A stretch of 64,000 bases of DNA from Hansfordia pulvinata (taxonomy: Eukaryota; Ascomycota; Sordariomycetes; Xylariales): positions 1,736,001-1,800,000 of the forward strand of contig BJKQ01000010.1 in the NCBI GenBank assembly GCA_006538405.1, read 5' to 3'. Position numbers and translations under genes: made by a program. Each line of letters starts with the position of its first letter. Positions within the stretch are counted from its first letter, which is position 1. The notes beneath the pieces are model-generated. The model made no database searches. It worked only from the letters and a program-made list of their open reading frames with translations, and was not told where the DNA came from. Below are positions 1-11,939 of the stretch, piece after piece.

Positions 1-2041
1 GTCACGTTGGGCGGCAGCGCCAGGGCAAAGTCGACGACGCGGTCCAGGGCGGCCGGATCGCGAGCGGAGGCCTGGGACAGCACGCGGGCCGAGTCGAGAT
101 AGTTGCCACCGACAGCCCCCGGGGACGACGAGAAGGGCGCAACGACGGCCGCGTAGGCGTCGCTCAGCGACTTACGGCCCCGGAACTGCCACGTCTTCAG
201 CGACGCCTTGCAGCCGGCCACAGACGTCATGGGCTCGTACTCAGCCAGCGTCGCGTTGGCCTCGGGCGGCGGTGGGAGTTGGTCCTTGTCGCTGCTGCCG
301 CTGCCGCTGCCAACGGGGAGCATGTCAAGCCCTGCCCACATGAGCTTGTCGCTGCTCGCTTGCCAAACGCCCTTGAAGTAGCGTTGATGGTTAGCTTAGC
401 TCGGCCACTGCCAGGGCGGGAGGCAGTCTCGTGTCTCCGGACTATAGCTCCCAGAGAGCTTCACTCACCACGTGGCCGGCGTCGTGCAGCCGTGCCTGGC
501 TGCGGATCATGACGGACATCATGCGGCCGTACGAGTCGCCGCTGTCACAGGTGATGCTGCCGCCCATGAGGTTGACGGCCCGAAGAGGCTCGTGCGCCTT
601 GAGCCAGACGCGGGTCACGACACCGAAGGCGCCTGCGAGGAGGACGAGCAGATTCGGGCCAAAGTCAGCTGAGATTCTCTCTTCGAGGCCACGACGCAAC
701 CATATAGGGGAGGGGGGCGGGGAGCGTAGAGAGAAGGAGAGTGGAGGAAAGGGAGCTCACGAACCGCCACCTCCACGCAAGGCCCAGAACAAGTCCTGGT
801 TCTGGCACTCGTTGGCGATTCTTCTGATGCCGTCGGCCGTCACAACCTCAAACTGCAAGACGTCTACAGAAAGAAGAGAATATTTGTCAGAAATAGAAAT
901 ACTTTTGCTTGCATCACCATGCGAGGGAGGAGGGGAATACTGACTGTCGACGGCCATCCCGTGCCTCGATGCCAGGGGACCTATTGTAAGACGCTCGGTT
1001 AGCGAGGGCCTCGCGCCCAGAGAAAATCGACTCACCGAGCCCGCCGCCGAGAACGTATCCACCGGCCGCGCCGACGCTGGCCGGGAAGCCGTTGACGGTG
1101 ACCTTTTCATTGTCGCCGGCCCATTCGTACAGCTCGCCAACACTGACGCCGGCGCCCATGGAGACGACGAACTGCGGCCGCGGCCGCGCCCCGTCCTCAT
1201 CGTCCCGGCAGCTGCACCCCTCGGGCGTAAAGTCGGCCACCGTTTTCGTGTCATTCATGTAGCGGGTCCAGATGGATAGTGCGCCGGCGCCCACGGACCG
1301 TCCGGCGTAGTCGTGCCCGCTCTGTTTGGTTCCGGGTCAGTAGTCCTTCCTTGATTGTGTGCTGGCGCACGTGACCGAGTGTCTCCATTGAGCGGCTCAA
1401 CCACACAGACAGATTCAAGGGAAAATAGAATAAAAAACTCACACTCTTAACGCGCAGACGCAGGTTGTGCTGCGCCGCGAAGCGCACGGCCGCCCCGACG
1501 GCGTCGGGCCCCGTGGCGTTGACAACGTACGACGGCATGCTGCCGAGGGTGCACAGGGCCTTGACCGGCGCCGTGGGGTCGTCCGGGAGCGGGCAGCCGT
1601 TGCCCGCGTCATCCTGCTCCAGCTGCGAATACATGACGGCGGCTGCTCATTTCCGAGGTCCATGATCAACTTCATAACTTCAGCAGAGAAGGGAAGACTC
1701 TCTTCGCATGACGTAGCATAGACCGCTTCTTAGGCTGACGAGAGAGTGTGAGACAACTTACCGGGCAGCGACACTCTCCAGTCGTCTTTGTCCTTGAGCT
1801 CCCCGGCCATCTCCCGGCATCGCGCCGCATCGTACGAGGGTCCGGCGTAGCAAGCGGCGCCGTACGGTTCCGTCCGGATCAGGCGCCCGCCGACCGTCGC
1901 ATTTAGGGCCGCCAGCGCGTCGGCACCTGGAAAACAGGCATCGCCGGGCAGACAGTAGGGAGCGCCGGCGAGGGCGGTTCCCGCTGCTGCCGCTAGCGCC
2001 AGCACTTTGGCGTGCAGTGCTCTTATGAACATGCTTCGCAT
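1..2041 (-). CDS. Secreted FAD-linked oxidoreductase (PCMH/BBE-like), C-terminus cut by window edge
   Basis: Flavin-dependent oxidase of the FAD_binding_4 (PCMH) family, which oxidises small alcohols, sugars or secondary metabolites with O2; substrate unknown. I read seven exons: 2041-1762, 1642-1443, 1321-1036, 980-945, 863-765, 632-469 and 371-1, all phase-compatible. Exon 1 begins with a signal peptide ([20 protein letters not shown]). Family motifs appear in order: SGHDYAGRS (its His is the usual covalent 8-alpha FAD attachment site, split by an intron), [28 protein letters not shown] (created by joining the 36-nt exon 4 to exon 5) and FWALRGGGG followed by FGVVTRVWL. The reading frame is still open at base 1, so the substrate-binding C-terminal part is missing. 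The exon 5 donor (GTTCGT) and the exon 7 acceptor (AAG) are weak, so those two junctions are less certain than the gene identity. Confidence 0.85.
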
Positions 2042-3160
2042 TCAGCCCTGGGTTCTCCAGGGTCCGAGGGACAGACAGGGTCTGACAGGGTCTGTCTGGG
2101 ACCGGTCTGCAGGTTGCAGATGTTGTCGTTTCCCAGAAGAGCTTAAACAACAAAACCAAGTGAAGGAAACGACAGTTTGGTCAGGGACGGACCGAGGAGA
2201 ACGTTGCTGTCCAGAAACGGCGCTGGGGATTTGACGCTACTATATGCCACCGCTCAGGATTCGTCGCTTCCGATCATCCCAGCTGCTTGAGATGAACGCG
2301 CCGTGGGTGCGTGGGTACGAGTATTCGAATGCTGTCCCTTCGCGCCGGGTGTAGACTAGGATGCGCTTAGTGCTGGGGTCCGTGGGGCTGTCAGTCATGT
2401 CCATGCTTGTTGCACGCACCGCCGCTTTTCATTACACGCGCCAGCCGTGGTATAGTCATGATCCTTTGCGCCCAGCGATGCAGCTGGGGTCATACGAGTA
2501 CCTGGTTTGCCAGGTACAGTGAGCCGATGGGCCAAGCTATTCGTGTCGTATACTAATCAGACACGTCTGGGACGTGGTACTGTGCGGTGCGAGCAGAGAT
2601 CGGCGGTCTTGGTCCTGGCGTCACTCTATAGGCATCAAGTCTGTATTCGTGATGATCACTGGCGGCAAATCCCGATAAATGGGTGGGACTGGAACGATGC
2701 GATTGGATATTCAACACTCGCAATGCTGTGACTGTGGGTAAGCGCACGTTGAGGACGGAGTCGACAAGTCAAACCTACACTTGCGAGGGCAGCCCAGAAA
2801 CCAATCCAAGCATTCGGGCAAGAATGGCGACACGCGAATCTTTGTATCGGTGCTGGGGCTGCGAGCGAGCGGCTTGCTGCACGTTGGTCTGCTGGGGGCG
2901 GCTTTTGGTCTTTATTACCAACATTAGCCCTGGCACCCTGGGCTACCACAAAAGCCGTACCCGGACCCGGAATCCCTCAATGCGCCGCTGGATACGCGTA
3001 CGAGTACTCGCAGTGAGTGACGATAGGATCGACCAGGGCCGGCGTACTCCACTACTTGCGCGTGCTAGTCAGGGGGCGCGAAAGACCTCCCAGTGCCTCC
3101 CCAGACTCAGCAGCTGCATCATCGTACATCGCGACTTGGCATCGTCCTCGAATCCAGACT
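2042..3160. other. Intergenic, 1.1 kb
   Basis: Holds the promoter of the leftward FAD-linked oxidoreductase and the 3' flank of the quinone reductase. No credible coding exon seen. Three copies of the TACGAGTA octamer lie at 2316, 2493 and 2999; the last runs into an inverted half (CGAGTACTCG). Confidence 0.6.
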
Positions 3161-4294
3161 CTATGCTGTAGGGTCAAGGAGCAGCTTGCCCGTGGACTTG
3201 CGGCCCTCCAAGTCTTGGTGCGCCCTGGCAACCTGGCTCATCGGATAAACCTCGTGGATGTTGACGTCGATGGTGCCGCCGGCGAGAAGACGGAGAAGCT
3301 CGCTGGAATAATGCTCAAACTCCTCGCCGGTGGCAATGTAGCCGAAGAAGACGGGGCGCAGGAGTTTGATGTTCTTCTCGCCGAGCCTCGCAATGTTCAA
3401 CGGGGCTGGATCGCCCGAGGCGTTGCCGAAAGCTACCATGCTGCCCTTGCGGGCGAGACAGCTCAAGGAGAGGTCGAAGGTCGCGTTCCCCACTCCGTCA
3501 AACACAGCGGCCACACCGACGCCCCCGGTCAACTTCATCACTTCCGCCTCGACGTCTTGGCCGGTGTAGTTGATCAAATGCTGAGCCCCGGCCTTCGAGG
3601 CAAGCTGGAGCTTGTCCGCAGTCGACGCAGTGCCGATGATGTTGGCGCCGGCGGCCTTGAGTAACTGGCACAGCCAGAGGCCAGTGCCTCCGGCGGCGGC
3701 ATGCACAAGAATCCAGTCGCCCTTCTGGACAGGGTAGGCTTCGCGGACCAAGGTTAGGGCCGTCAGGCCATGAACGATTGAGGCGCAGGCCACCTTGGGC
3801 GGCAACCCGTCGGGGATCTTGACAGCCCTCGAGGCCGACACGACCGTGTATTCTGCATAGGTGCGATCCCCAAGATAGGCCACGCTGTCGCCCGCCTTGA
3901 ACCCAGAAACGTCACCGCTGCCCACCGTGACCACGGTGCCCTCACCTTCGTGGCCGAGAACCAGCGGCAGGGGCAGCTTGTGAACGCCTGAGCGAAAAAG
4001 GCTGGGGGAGTATCAGTCCCGAGCGCGTGCAAATAGGTACCTATACCCGAGAGCGACGGGGCAGTCGCTGATACGGGTAGATGGGCCCAGGATTACTCAC
4101 GTGTCAGCGAAGTTGACGCCGAGAAAGCGGTTCTTGACTAGCAACTGGCCGTCCTTGGGTTCAGGGACAGACAGATCCGGTTTGAGCTTGAGGGCTTCGA
4201 CGCCGCCGTAGGCATCCATCTCGACGGCGCGCATGGTTGCGGGCAGGGCGGCCATGGCAAGGGGAACGTGCGTGCTGGGGAACAGGGGTTGCAT
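3161..4294 (-). CDS. NADPH:quinone oxidoreductase, zeta-crystallin type (MDR superfamily)
   Basis: Soluble NADPH-dependent reductase of quinones or reactive enones, similar in type to yeast Zta1. Two exons: 4294-4101 and 4001-3161, giving 344 aa. The acceptor at 4002 was chosen because it restores the family motif DT-x-FRSG-x-x-KLPLP across the junction (residues 64-77); using the AG ten bases further on loses the motif and the frame. The GroES-like N-terminal fold covers roughly residues 20-140, including GHEGEGTV. The nucleotide-binding motif AAAGGTG is at 166-172, and the Rossmann fold continues to FDGVG and KLLRPVFFGY. It lacks the zinc ligands of alcohol dehydrogenases, as expected for this class. 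The first Met (4294) gives about 20 residues before the domain; Met at codon 14 is an alternative start. It is divergent from the SurE-like gene. Confidence 0.93.
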
Positions 4295-5245
4295 GAGCGG
4301 CCGTAGTGGCGGCGAAGCGGGCAGCGGGGTGGAGATGCAGGCGGAGAGCGGCGATGCGGCGTGTGGTGGTGAGGAGACGAGGGGTCGGAGCGGCAGGGTG
4401 GTGAAGAGGCATGCTGGCTTTAAGTCATCTCTTGTGGGAGAGAGGGCGGGCGATGGCGACGATATGGCGACGATGACAGCAAAGGTGGTTCACTCAGTGA
4501 TTTGTAACTATTTGCGATCATAGGGTTTGTCACGGGCGATGCTTTGCTGACATATGGATGTACCAACGGAGCGCTGTCGCGCCTTCCCAACGCCAGCCGT
4601 CGGGATGAACGGACGGGCACAGAAGCTGCGACCCCCTGTCCGGTCTGCGAAGTGTGCCTTCCTCAGCCTCTGCCCAATCCGGCAGTCAGACTTCCTCAAT
4701 CGTCGCTCTTGCTTCCAAACAGATGAGGGCTCTCATGATCCGACGATGTAGAAGAAAGAAGAGGCATTGCCGCCACCAGACGATTGGCACCGGCATACAG
4801 GGCATTCCACCGATGGGACAGGGGGGCGGAGGGGGGGGGCTGTTCGCCCGCCTACGAGGTCGAGCGGGCTCATCATCCTGGCCAAGTCACAGAATTGAGA
4901 AGTAGGGAAATCACTCAGGCATCTTGCTTAGAGAGTAGGTAAACAATCTGGCGATCTTGCGTGTTTATTTGGGTTGCTTGGCTTTCACCCTTGTAGATTC
5001 TAGGCAACAGGAGTTGAGAGGTGTTCGCAGGCCATATTTCTGCGGGCATCCTGGCGCCAATGACTTATTTATATCCTTGTGGCGGGAGCGGCACTCACAA
5101 TCGCCCTTCGAGACGTGCAGGTCGATTCTCGTAGCCTGATGCCTGGCCGCCTCTTTAAGCGTTTCGTCGCCGGGTCGTGGTCGTCGAGATGGACAGCAAT
5201 GCCGACGTCTGAGTCCCCCCCAAACGCCGTCTCCCCTGCGCGGTC
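4295..5245. promoter_or_regulatory. Shared divergent promoter region (quinone reductase / SurE-like phosphatase)
   Basis: The 0.95 kb between two divergent start codons. A CCAAT (5057-5061) and a TATA-like TTATTTATAT (5065-5074) lie about 180 nt before the SurE-like start. G-rich run at 4818-4840. The assignment is by position only; no transcript data. Confidence 0.45.
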
Positions 5246-6488
5246 ATGTTGGCACGCCAGGTCATTGTCCCGCTCCTCCTCCCGCTGGCCTCTGCGGGCG
5301 GCCAGGATGGGAAGCTCCGCGTCATGTTCACCAACGACGACGGCTACTTCGTCTGGCCTTTGCAACATGCGTTCCGCTACTTCATGTCCGCCCTTTCCGA
5401 CAGCTACGACTGCTTCATCTCGGCGGTCGAGGTTAAGGAGAACGGCAAAGGTGCGAAACGCGTTCCCTGCTCTAATTGTCCAAGCACCTGGCGCTCGTAC
5501 CACTGACTGCATTCACTGCGAACCAGGAAAATACCAGATGCCGGGGAAGCCCGATTACGAAGAGCTGACCGGCACGACGGAGGTTGACAAGGGCTACGAA
5601 TACAGCAAAAACATCTGGTGGGTGCGTGGCAATCCGGTTGATGCCGTCGCCGCAGGACTGTCTTACGTCAATACGAAGATATTTGGCAAAGGCAACGTCG
5701 ATATTGTCGTCTCTGGAACCAACAACGGCCAGAACACTGCAGTCTTCTCCGTTCTGTCAGGCACGATAAACGCTGCTGCTTTCGCCGCGTCGAAGAAGAT
5801 CCCAGCCATTGCCTTCTCTGGCGGGTCAGTCAAGGGTGGGAACTATCCCGAGTACAAGCCGAGCCAAGATTTGTTCTTGAAGCGATCTCACCTGGTGGAG
5901 GAGAATGAGCGTCGGTACTCCCACTACTACCGGAAGCACATCGTCAAGGTGCTAGAAGAGCTGCGCAGAGAAAGCAACCACGGGCCGCTGCTGCCCCTGA
6001 CCCAAGATCCGAACACCGGAGAAGAAGTGAGCGTGTGGCTCAGCTGGCAGTTCCCGACCCTGAGCCCCGATCTTTGCGCTTCGCTTGGGTCCAAGGTGGT
6101 GCTCGCCGCTTCGCACCCGGGAACAGCCGCTTTCAGAACCTGGAAGTCGGGCCAGCCTGCTCAAACCAAGTGGACGGACGTGGAATACCTCAGCAAAGAC
6201 CTGAACCAAGCGATCAAGCCTCTGGTTCTTGCTGCGACGTACCAAGAATACCGCGAGAAGCCTGACCTGGCCGACCGGTATAAGAAATGCGATGTCAACG
6301 ACCTTGTGCTGGAGCAAGAAATCATGACTGACATGGCTGCAGCCGAGGGGTGTGTGAGCGTGCTGAGCGTCAATGTCGGCTTCCCGCAGGACAATCTTGC
6401 GGGTGGGAGACCGAACAATGCGCCCCCAGCCATTATGGAGGACGTAAAGAATAGGCTGAAGAACATCCTGAACGGCTGCGATGGCTGA
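5246..6488 (+). CDS. Secreted SurE-like 5'-nucleotidase/acid phosphatase
   Basis: Metal-dependent phosphatase of the SurE family, which removes phosphate from nucleoside monophosphates or other phosphomonoesters. Two exons, 5246-5450 and 5527-6488, 388 aa; the 76-nt intron joins in phase 1 at Gly69. Residues 1-18 form a signal peptide, so the product should enter the secretory pathway. Motif I TNDDG (residues 29-33) carries the Asp-Asp metal ligands. GNPVDAV (103-109) corresponds to the usual GTPADC segment, and SGTNNGQN (131-138) is the SG-x-N-x-G-x-N metal site. At 388 aa it is longer than bacterial SurE (about 250 aa), as usual for the fungal secreted form, which has a C-terminal extension. 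It ends convergent with the methyltransferase gene, 325 nt away. Confidence 0.92.
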
Positions 6489-6813
6489 GCTAAGATCCGC
6501 TGCTGCTGCCGATCTGGGCACCCGCCAGTTCACCAAACAGAGCCCTGTCATGACCAGAGCCCAAGAAAGGATTGAAAAACGCCTGAAGACAAGTATTGCC
6601 CCACGGAGCATCGCAGTCGCCTGGGAAGACAATGCTCACGCCGTGCGTTGGGAAAGCAGGCTCTAGAAGGTCACAATTGCTCGCGATACACCACAATGCA
6701 TACCAGGTAGCCAAACTCGATGAATGTCAAAATATACTGCCAAGTGAGCCTCTGTTGGTAGGGCGATTTTTTTCGCGTGCGCATGACGCAGGCGAGCCCA
6801 GATTACCCCTCGG
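6489..6813. other. Intergenic between convergent genes
   Basis: 3' flanks of the SurE-like gene (+) and the methyltransferase gene (-). No AATAAA or other clear signal found. Confidence 0.5.
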
Positions 6814-8178
6814 CTACCCAGAGCCATCCGATCCCCTCGGCCTCCTCGCGACGACCACGACCGCCCGCACGACGCCGCTGCGCGCCCACCAGCGGAAAAG
6901 CGAGCCCGCGACCCGGAGCGGGCCCATGCCGAGCCCCAGCGCGCCGAGCTCGCGCTCTCGGCGGGCCATGAAGGCGCCCAGCGGCGCGAAGACGTGCTCC
7001 GTGATGTCGGTGAACTCAATCGCGGGGGGCACGCCGCGAGTGGATGTGGGATCACCGAACCCTCCGTCTCCGCCTCCCTCTCCACGGCCCCCGTCGAGGT
7101 AGCCCGCGTCGATCAGCATGGCACGGTACTCGCGCTCCGTGACGAAAGCGCCACGCAGGGGGCAGCCCGCGGCCCAGCCCGCGACTGCCAGCAGGCAGCG
7201 CTGCCAGCGCGTCGCCGAGTCGGACAGCAGGACGTCGAAGGCGGCGAGAGGGCTGCGGAGGTCGCAGGCCGCGTGCCGCAGGATGGGGCGCCGGGAGGGC
7301 CGGAAGTGGTACAGTGTGTCGAGGGCCAGCACCCACGTCTGCCACCCCGGCCCATCTTCTCTCGCACCCCGCGCCCTTTTGCCGTCTGCTTCCTCGTCAT
7401 CGTCCAGAACGGCAGCGGCCTCCCTTCTCTCTTCATCACCAAGCCCCATGGGACTGGAGGGAAAGAACACGTCCGCTACAGCACCCGCCAGGCCAGGCTC
7501 CCAGTCGCGGGGCCGCGCAGCGTCGGCGCGGAAGAGGCGCATATCGTGCCCTTTGCGAGCTGGGCTGCTGTTACGCTTCCCCTCCTGCTGAGGGCGCTGC
7601 AGGTCCAGGAGGGCTCCCACGCGGCGCTGGGCCAGTCGGTGCTGTGTCGCGCTCATGGTGGCGCCGACGTAACGCAGGGACTTGCCGCTGCCGTGAGCGA
7701 GGCGTTCGAGCTCGAGCGTCTGGTCGCCGCAGCCGTAGCCCAAATCCAGGACGGTCAGGCCGAGCACCGACTCGCGGAGGACAGGGTCGCAAGTTCCATC
7801 AGCCTCTGCTGCTCCTCCGCTACATGTATCCTCAGTCCGCGGGAGGTATTCCACCAGGCCGGCGCGCAGCAGGACCTCGTGAAGCAAGGCGCGGCAAGCC
7901 GTTGGGAAGTCGCCCTGTGCGTCGCGCCAGAAGCCCATGTTCATCCACATGGAGGGGTCTGAGGGGACGGGGATGTTGAGACGGCCATGGTCGAGCCCGT
8001 AGACGCCGTCGCCGTCGCCTGCGCCGGTGGTCCCGTCCAAGGCGGAAAGCTGCGATGACGATGAGACGGAGAAGAGGAGGTGGAAGAGGCGGGAGAAGAC
8101 GGGCGAGATTGCGCGTTGCAGGAAGAGCGCCGTAGCGAAGCCGACGGCGACGTATACCAAAGGTCCGGAGTCGCTCAT
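6814..8178 (-). CDS. Membrane-anchored class I SAM-dependent methyltransferase
   Basis: Single exon, 454 aa from the Met at 8178. The frame is open to an upstream Met at 8346, but the extra 56 residues are low-quality sequence, and starting at 8178 puts a hydrophobic segment (about residues 7-27) at the N-terminus as a likely membrane anchor. SAM motif I is VLDLGYGCGD (143-152), followed by LRYVGATMSATQ (motif II region). A conserved-looking leader (DHGRLNIPVP, MWMNMGFW) precedes the SAM fold. About residues 255-310 form an acidic/basic low-complexity insertion (DDDEEAD), and the C-terminus is Arg-rich after a hydrophobic stretch. The methyl acceptor cannot be deduced. Small-molecule or lipid methylation at a membrane is an inference from the anchor. 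Confidence 0.85.
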   Translation of the reverse strand: MSDSGPLVYVAVGFATALFLQRAISPVFSRLFHLLFSVSSSSQLSALDGTTGAGDGDGVYGLDHGRLNIPVPSDPSMWMNMGFWRDAQGDFPTACRALLHEVLLRAGLVEYLPRTEDTCSGGAAEADGTCDPVLRESVLGLTVLDLGYGCGDQTLELERLAHGSGKSLRYVGATMSATQHRLAQRRVGALLDLQRPQQEGKRNSSPARKGHDMRLFRADAARPRDWEPGLAGAVADVFFPSSPMGLGDEERREAAAVLDDDEEADGKRARGAREDGPGWQTWVLALDTLYHFRPSRRPILRHAACDLRSPLAAFDVLLSDSATRWQRCLLAVAGWAAGCPLRGAFVTEREYRAMLIDAGYLDGGRGEGGGDGGFGDPTSTRGVPPAIEFTDITEHVFAPLGAFMARRERELGALGLGMGPLRVAGSLFRWWARSGVVRAVVVVARRPRGSDGSG

Positions 8179-9012
8179 TTCTGCCTCCCTCCTCTTCTCT
8201 CGCTTCAGAAGGCAAGTCTCGCGACGTGGAGGCGGCTGGCAGTGTCCTGGGTTGGTCCTGGCGGCGGCGGTGGTGGTATCGGGTTGGGAGCTTCGGAATA
8301 TGTGGTAACTAGTCGGTTCCATGACGGCGTCGTATCTACGGTACACGTGGGCCTATGCGCCTCGTGCCCTTAATCCATGTACCTTGCGCGACCCCCTCCG
8401 AATGTGCTTGGGCACCTCAATGAAGTCACCAGCCGCCAACCATACTTCCCAATCTGGACATCCTGTCTAAGATCAGACTACATTTCTGCTTCCTGTCAAC
8501 ATACCCATGACTGTCCTCCCGGGAGAATATGAGTACCGGCAGCTGGACAGGCTGATTCGACGCCTGATCGCCGTGATCTCTGTAGCTCGCGCGATACTGC
8601 CCTGGCGCCTCAAGACCACCATACACCCTCGGCATCAACGACACAACTGCTTCCACGCATTGACAAGGTTTACTTTGAAGAATGTTTTTCTTTTCTTCAC
8701 ACAGTTGGCGCTCGTTCAAATGCTCCTCTGGTGGACCCAGTCGTACGGGACCGTGATGCCCCAAAGCACTGAGGCAGTCCTACTCGGGTGTACTCGTATT
8801 GTAAAACCAGCACCGGGCGCTGTCCCCTCGCAGGCGACGCAGGGCGTGACAATTTGATCGCAGTCGCCTCCGAGGCAACGCCAGGGCCTGAAGCGTGACT
8901 GCAAAGACAATGACAATTCTTGACGACTTGTACGGGCCCATTCGCAAGCTCCTAACACGCGCGGATGTGGGAGACATGGAGCTTGGGTGGGAACGTTGGC
9001 TTGTGTTATGGT

Positions 9013-9026
9013 GCAGCGGCAGCGGC

Positions 9027-9059
<33 letters not shown>

Positions 9060-9068
9060 TGCAGCAGC
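9013..9068. repeat. (CAG)n microsatellite
   Basis: Imperfect CAG/CGG triplets becoming about ten uninterrupted CAG units. Not inside any supported exon. Confidence 0.95.
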
Positions 9069-9315
9069 GACATTCCTCTCTGTTCACAGCCCGCTATTTG
9101 GTTGCGCCGGGCATGCTATTACTATAACGCAATGCGATGCCGATGCCAAGCTTGTCTAGGGCCAGTACGACTCGCGTCGTTCTGAACGCGGAACTCTTCC
9201 CTTTCAGCCGCGCCTGTGGCCACCCAAAATATCTGCGGATACCGCAGGTAATAAAATAACCCCGTGGCGATGGTGCGCCGCGTCGGTTTTAGCGGAGTCA
9301 AGGCGAATCGAATCG

Positions 9316-9339
9316 CCCCCCCCCCCCCCCCCCCCCCCC
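9316..9339 (+). repeat. C24 mononucleotide tract
   Basis: 24 consecutive C in intergenic DNA. The length is probably not reliable in any assembly. Confidence 0.9.
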
Positions 9340-11939
9340 TCCTTTCCTGAGAGCCGGGGCTGCTCCTCAGACTTGCAACTCTTGACCCATGCCACGCATC
9401 AACAAGGGCACCGAACAGGGGGCGGGTAGGTATGTGAAGCTTGATAAGCCGGCTGCGTCGCGTCACCCGCGGTGTTAGGCATATAGCCGTGCGGCGTGTT
9501 TCCGAGCGGTGAGAAAGATGCACGATGGCGTGTTCCGGATCGGCCAGATGTTGTTGAGAGCGGCTGGAGCAGACGACGGCGCTAGAAATCGGGCCTGGCA
9601 AGAAGCAGCTAACTAGCTCCCAAGGCTATCTCCACCACATTTTGTGGGCAGGAACGTGGAAGGCCACGAGAATTGGTCCTGTTCGAACACTCGGCAGACA
9701 GCCACCGTCAGCATGGCCATTCTAGTCAAGGTCCTTTTGCCATCGTGCGCCACGGCCAGTGCCTCATCAGTCGGCCTGCGTCTTGTGCCCATCATCGCAA
9801 GCCGGCCTGGCCGTCGGGACCCATGCATGCAGCCGCGGAGCTGACCGTTTCTCCATAAGGCACAATCCCTCCGAAGGGTTGGTTTGCACACGAGTATCCC
9901 GGACGAGTGCGTGGGGTGGCCAGGCGTGCTGGGCTAAACTCGTTTTCGAGAAGCGTCGCCTATCAGCCCATCAACACCATACTCGTACTCGGTGCGTCCC
10001 CCGCCTCCTCCTGCCAAGCCGAGTGGTGGCTGCCGGCAGTCGTATCGTGGAAGTCCAGGTGCCGACGTATGCCGGCTCGAGCTGCTGGAATCGTGTCCGT
10101 TTACCCTGTGTGGCCTGGTCGGGGGTGGATGGTGGGCATTCGTTCCAAGAGCGCTCATCTATGGATGTCGAGAGGGCGGCGTGTCGCCGAAGGGGGGATC
10201 TACACCGGACACTTTTGTTCTTCGTGGAGGCGGGACGAGGAGCGGCATAACCTAGTAGTAAAGCCATTAATCCAGGTCTCAGATAGATGCGAACGAGTGC
10301 CTCTTGCTGCAGGAGCTGGTTTGGCAAATCCAATGCACATCATACGAGGCCGGCGCCTGCCGTCCCGCCCCTTCGGAAAAACAGCCAATCAAGATTGTTT
10401 GCTCGTTTGTACGATTACCTTACGGATATCTCAAATTGCCAGGTCGTGCCTGCCACCAACAACATCAGATGCAAATGGAAGGCAGCCCGGATTGGCTTTC
10501 AGGTAGATACCAGGGTACCTAAAGTCCTGCTCAGCCGGCCTTGCCCCCCCCCTCCCATCATCAGCCTGGCCGTCTGGCAGGTGGTGTACAGATATCTGCA
10601 GGTGGGAGATGGCTCCATCACCGCTAACACGCGGGCGGTGACCTTCAACGACATCCATCAAATGGTTCCAAGTCACTTATCAGACAGGTGGCAGATGTCA
10701 TCGGCGCGGACATAATCCCTCTTATCGCCATCCACAGCCTTCTTCCTCACCATCTGCCACACCGACAAAGCCGCCCGCCTCGACACACATTTCTGTCGTG
10801 CTGCCATCCCCTCGCCCCACCAAACCAGCATGGGTGGCGACCAGGGTCCGGAGGGGCGCTCTCCAAGGCCTGTGGGGCCTGTTCGCCGCCACCGAACCGA
10901 AAGAAAGGAAAACGACCCCGCCGCACCGCGCGCCCCCGTCCTGCGCCGTCCTCCTCCCCGCCTGTCCACGTGCCGCCGTCGGTCCCTTCACCAAGCTCAT
11001 CACAAGGCCCGCTCCGGCTTTCACGCCGCCTGCCCCCTCTCCTACGAGGACGGGATTCGGGCTTGGGGCCCCTGGCGCCATGGAATCCCGTCGCCCTGCC
11101 CTGCCCTCCGCGTCCGCCAACGATCGCCCACCCACCCATAACTGCCCACCCATCCGGGGACCATCCGTTAGGCACTGAGGTCGAACGTACGCGGACTTCC
11201 GAGCATGCCTGACAATCTGGAATCTCCGGGGTTGCGCCGGGCCTTCTCGTACGAAATACTCTTACGCACAGAACGACTAGACTGATCTGACGGGCTACTG
11301 CGACTACGAGTATCCTCCCCTTGGACAGTCTGTCCCGGCCTCTCCCCAATGGGCGATGGCTCGGCAGCGCCTCCCGATGGGTCCAATTTGGACCGGCCAG
11401 TGGCAATCCCACCACCCAGCGGCAGACACTCTCGGCTGATGACTCCACCAAACGCACGTACGACCGCCTTGGCTGCTCCATCCCTACTCGTACTACCGCC
11501 ATGCATGCACCCGCCTCTCGCGCTTTCGGCCTTTTGCGATGGGCACGCGGAATCCCGGGCACGCCTTGCAAGTGCCACTTCGCATGTGTCCTAAAGAGTG
11601 CGGATAGCTGTGATCATGTACGAGTATTGTAGTGAGCTACCAGGCGACAGGGGTAGCTCGCATCCCTGCTCATCTGCGTGCCAAGGTAGCCTCCGATATG
11701 CAAGCAAGCTTTAAAATCTCCCTCCTTGCTCTCTTCCACACCTTCTCCCGCCCCGAGATCCAGTCTGTTGGTGGTCCAGGTTCCGACTCTCGGTTTTTCA
11801 TCGTTGCATGTGGCGGCCACGCGAAACCCGCAGAGCGGCAACTGTCAACAAGAGCTGTCCCGAACGATCATCTGTCCAAACCTCAAGGCAGGCATCGCCC
11901 TTGTATAGGCACCGTCTGCCGTGAATATAGGCGGCAACC

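Larger units (their letters stand above)
8179..11939. other. Intergenic, 3.8 kb, repeat-bearing
   Basis: Promoter side of both the methyltransferase (-) and the MFS transporter (+). Contains the CAG microsatellite (9013-9068), the C24 tract (9316-9339) and octamer copies at 8791, 9980, 11305, 11485 and 11619. Open frames here have biased composition and no domain; none is called. Confidence 0.55.
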
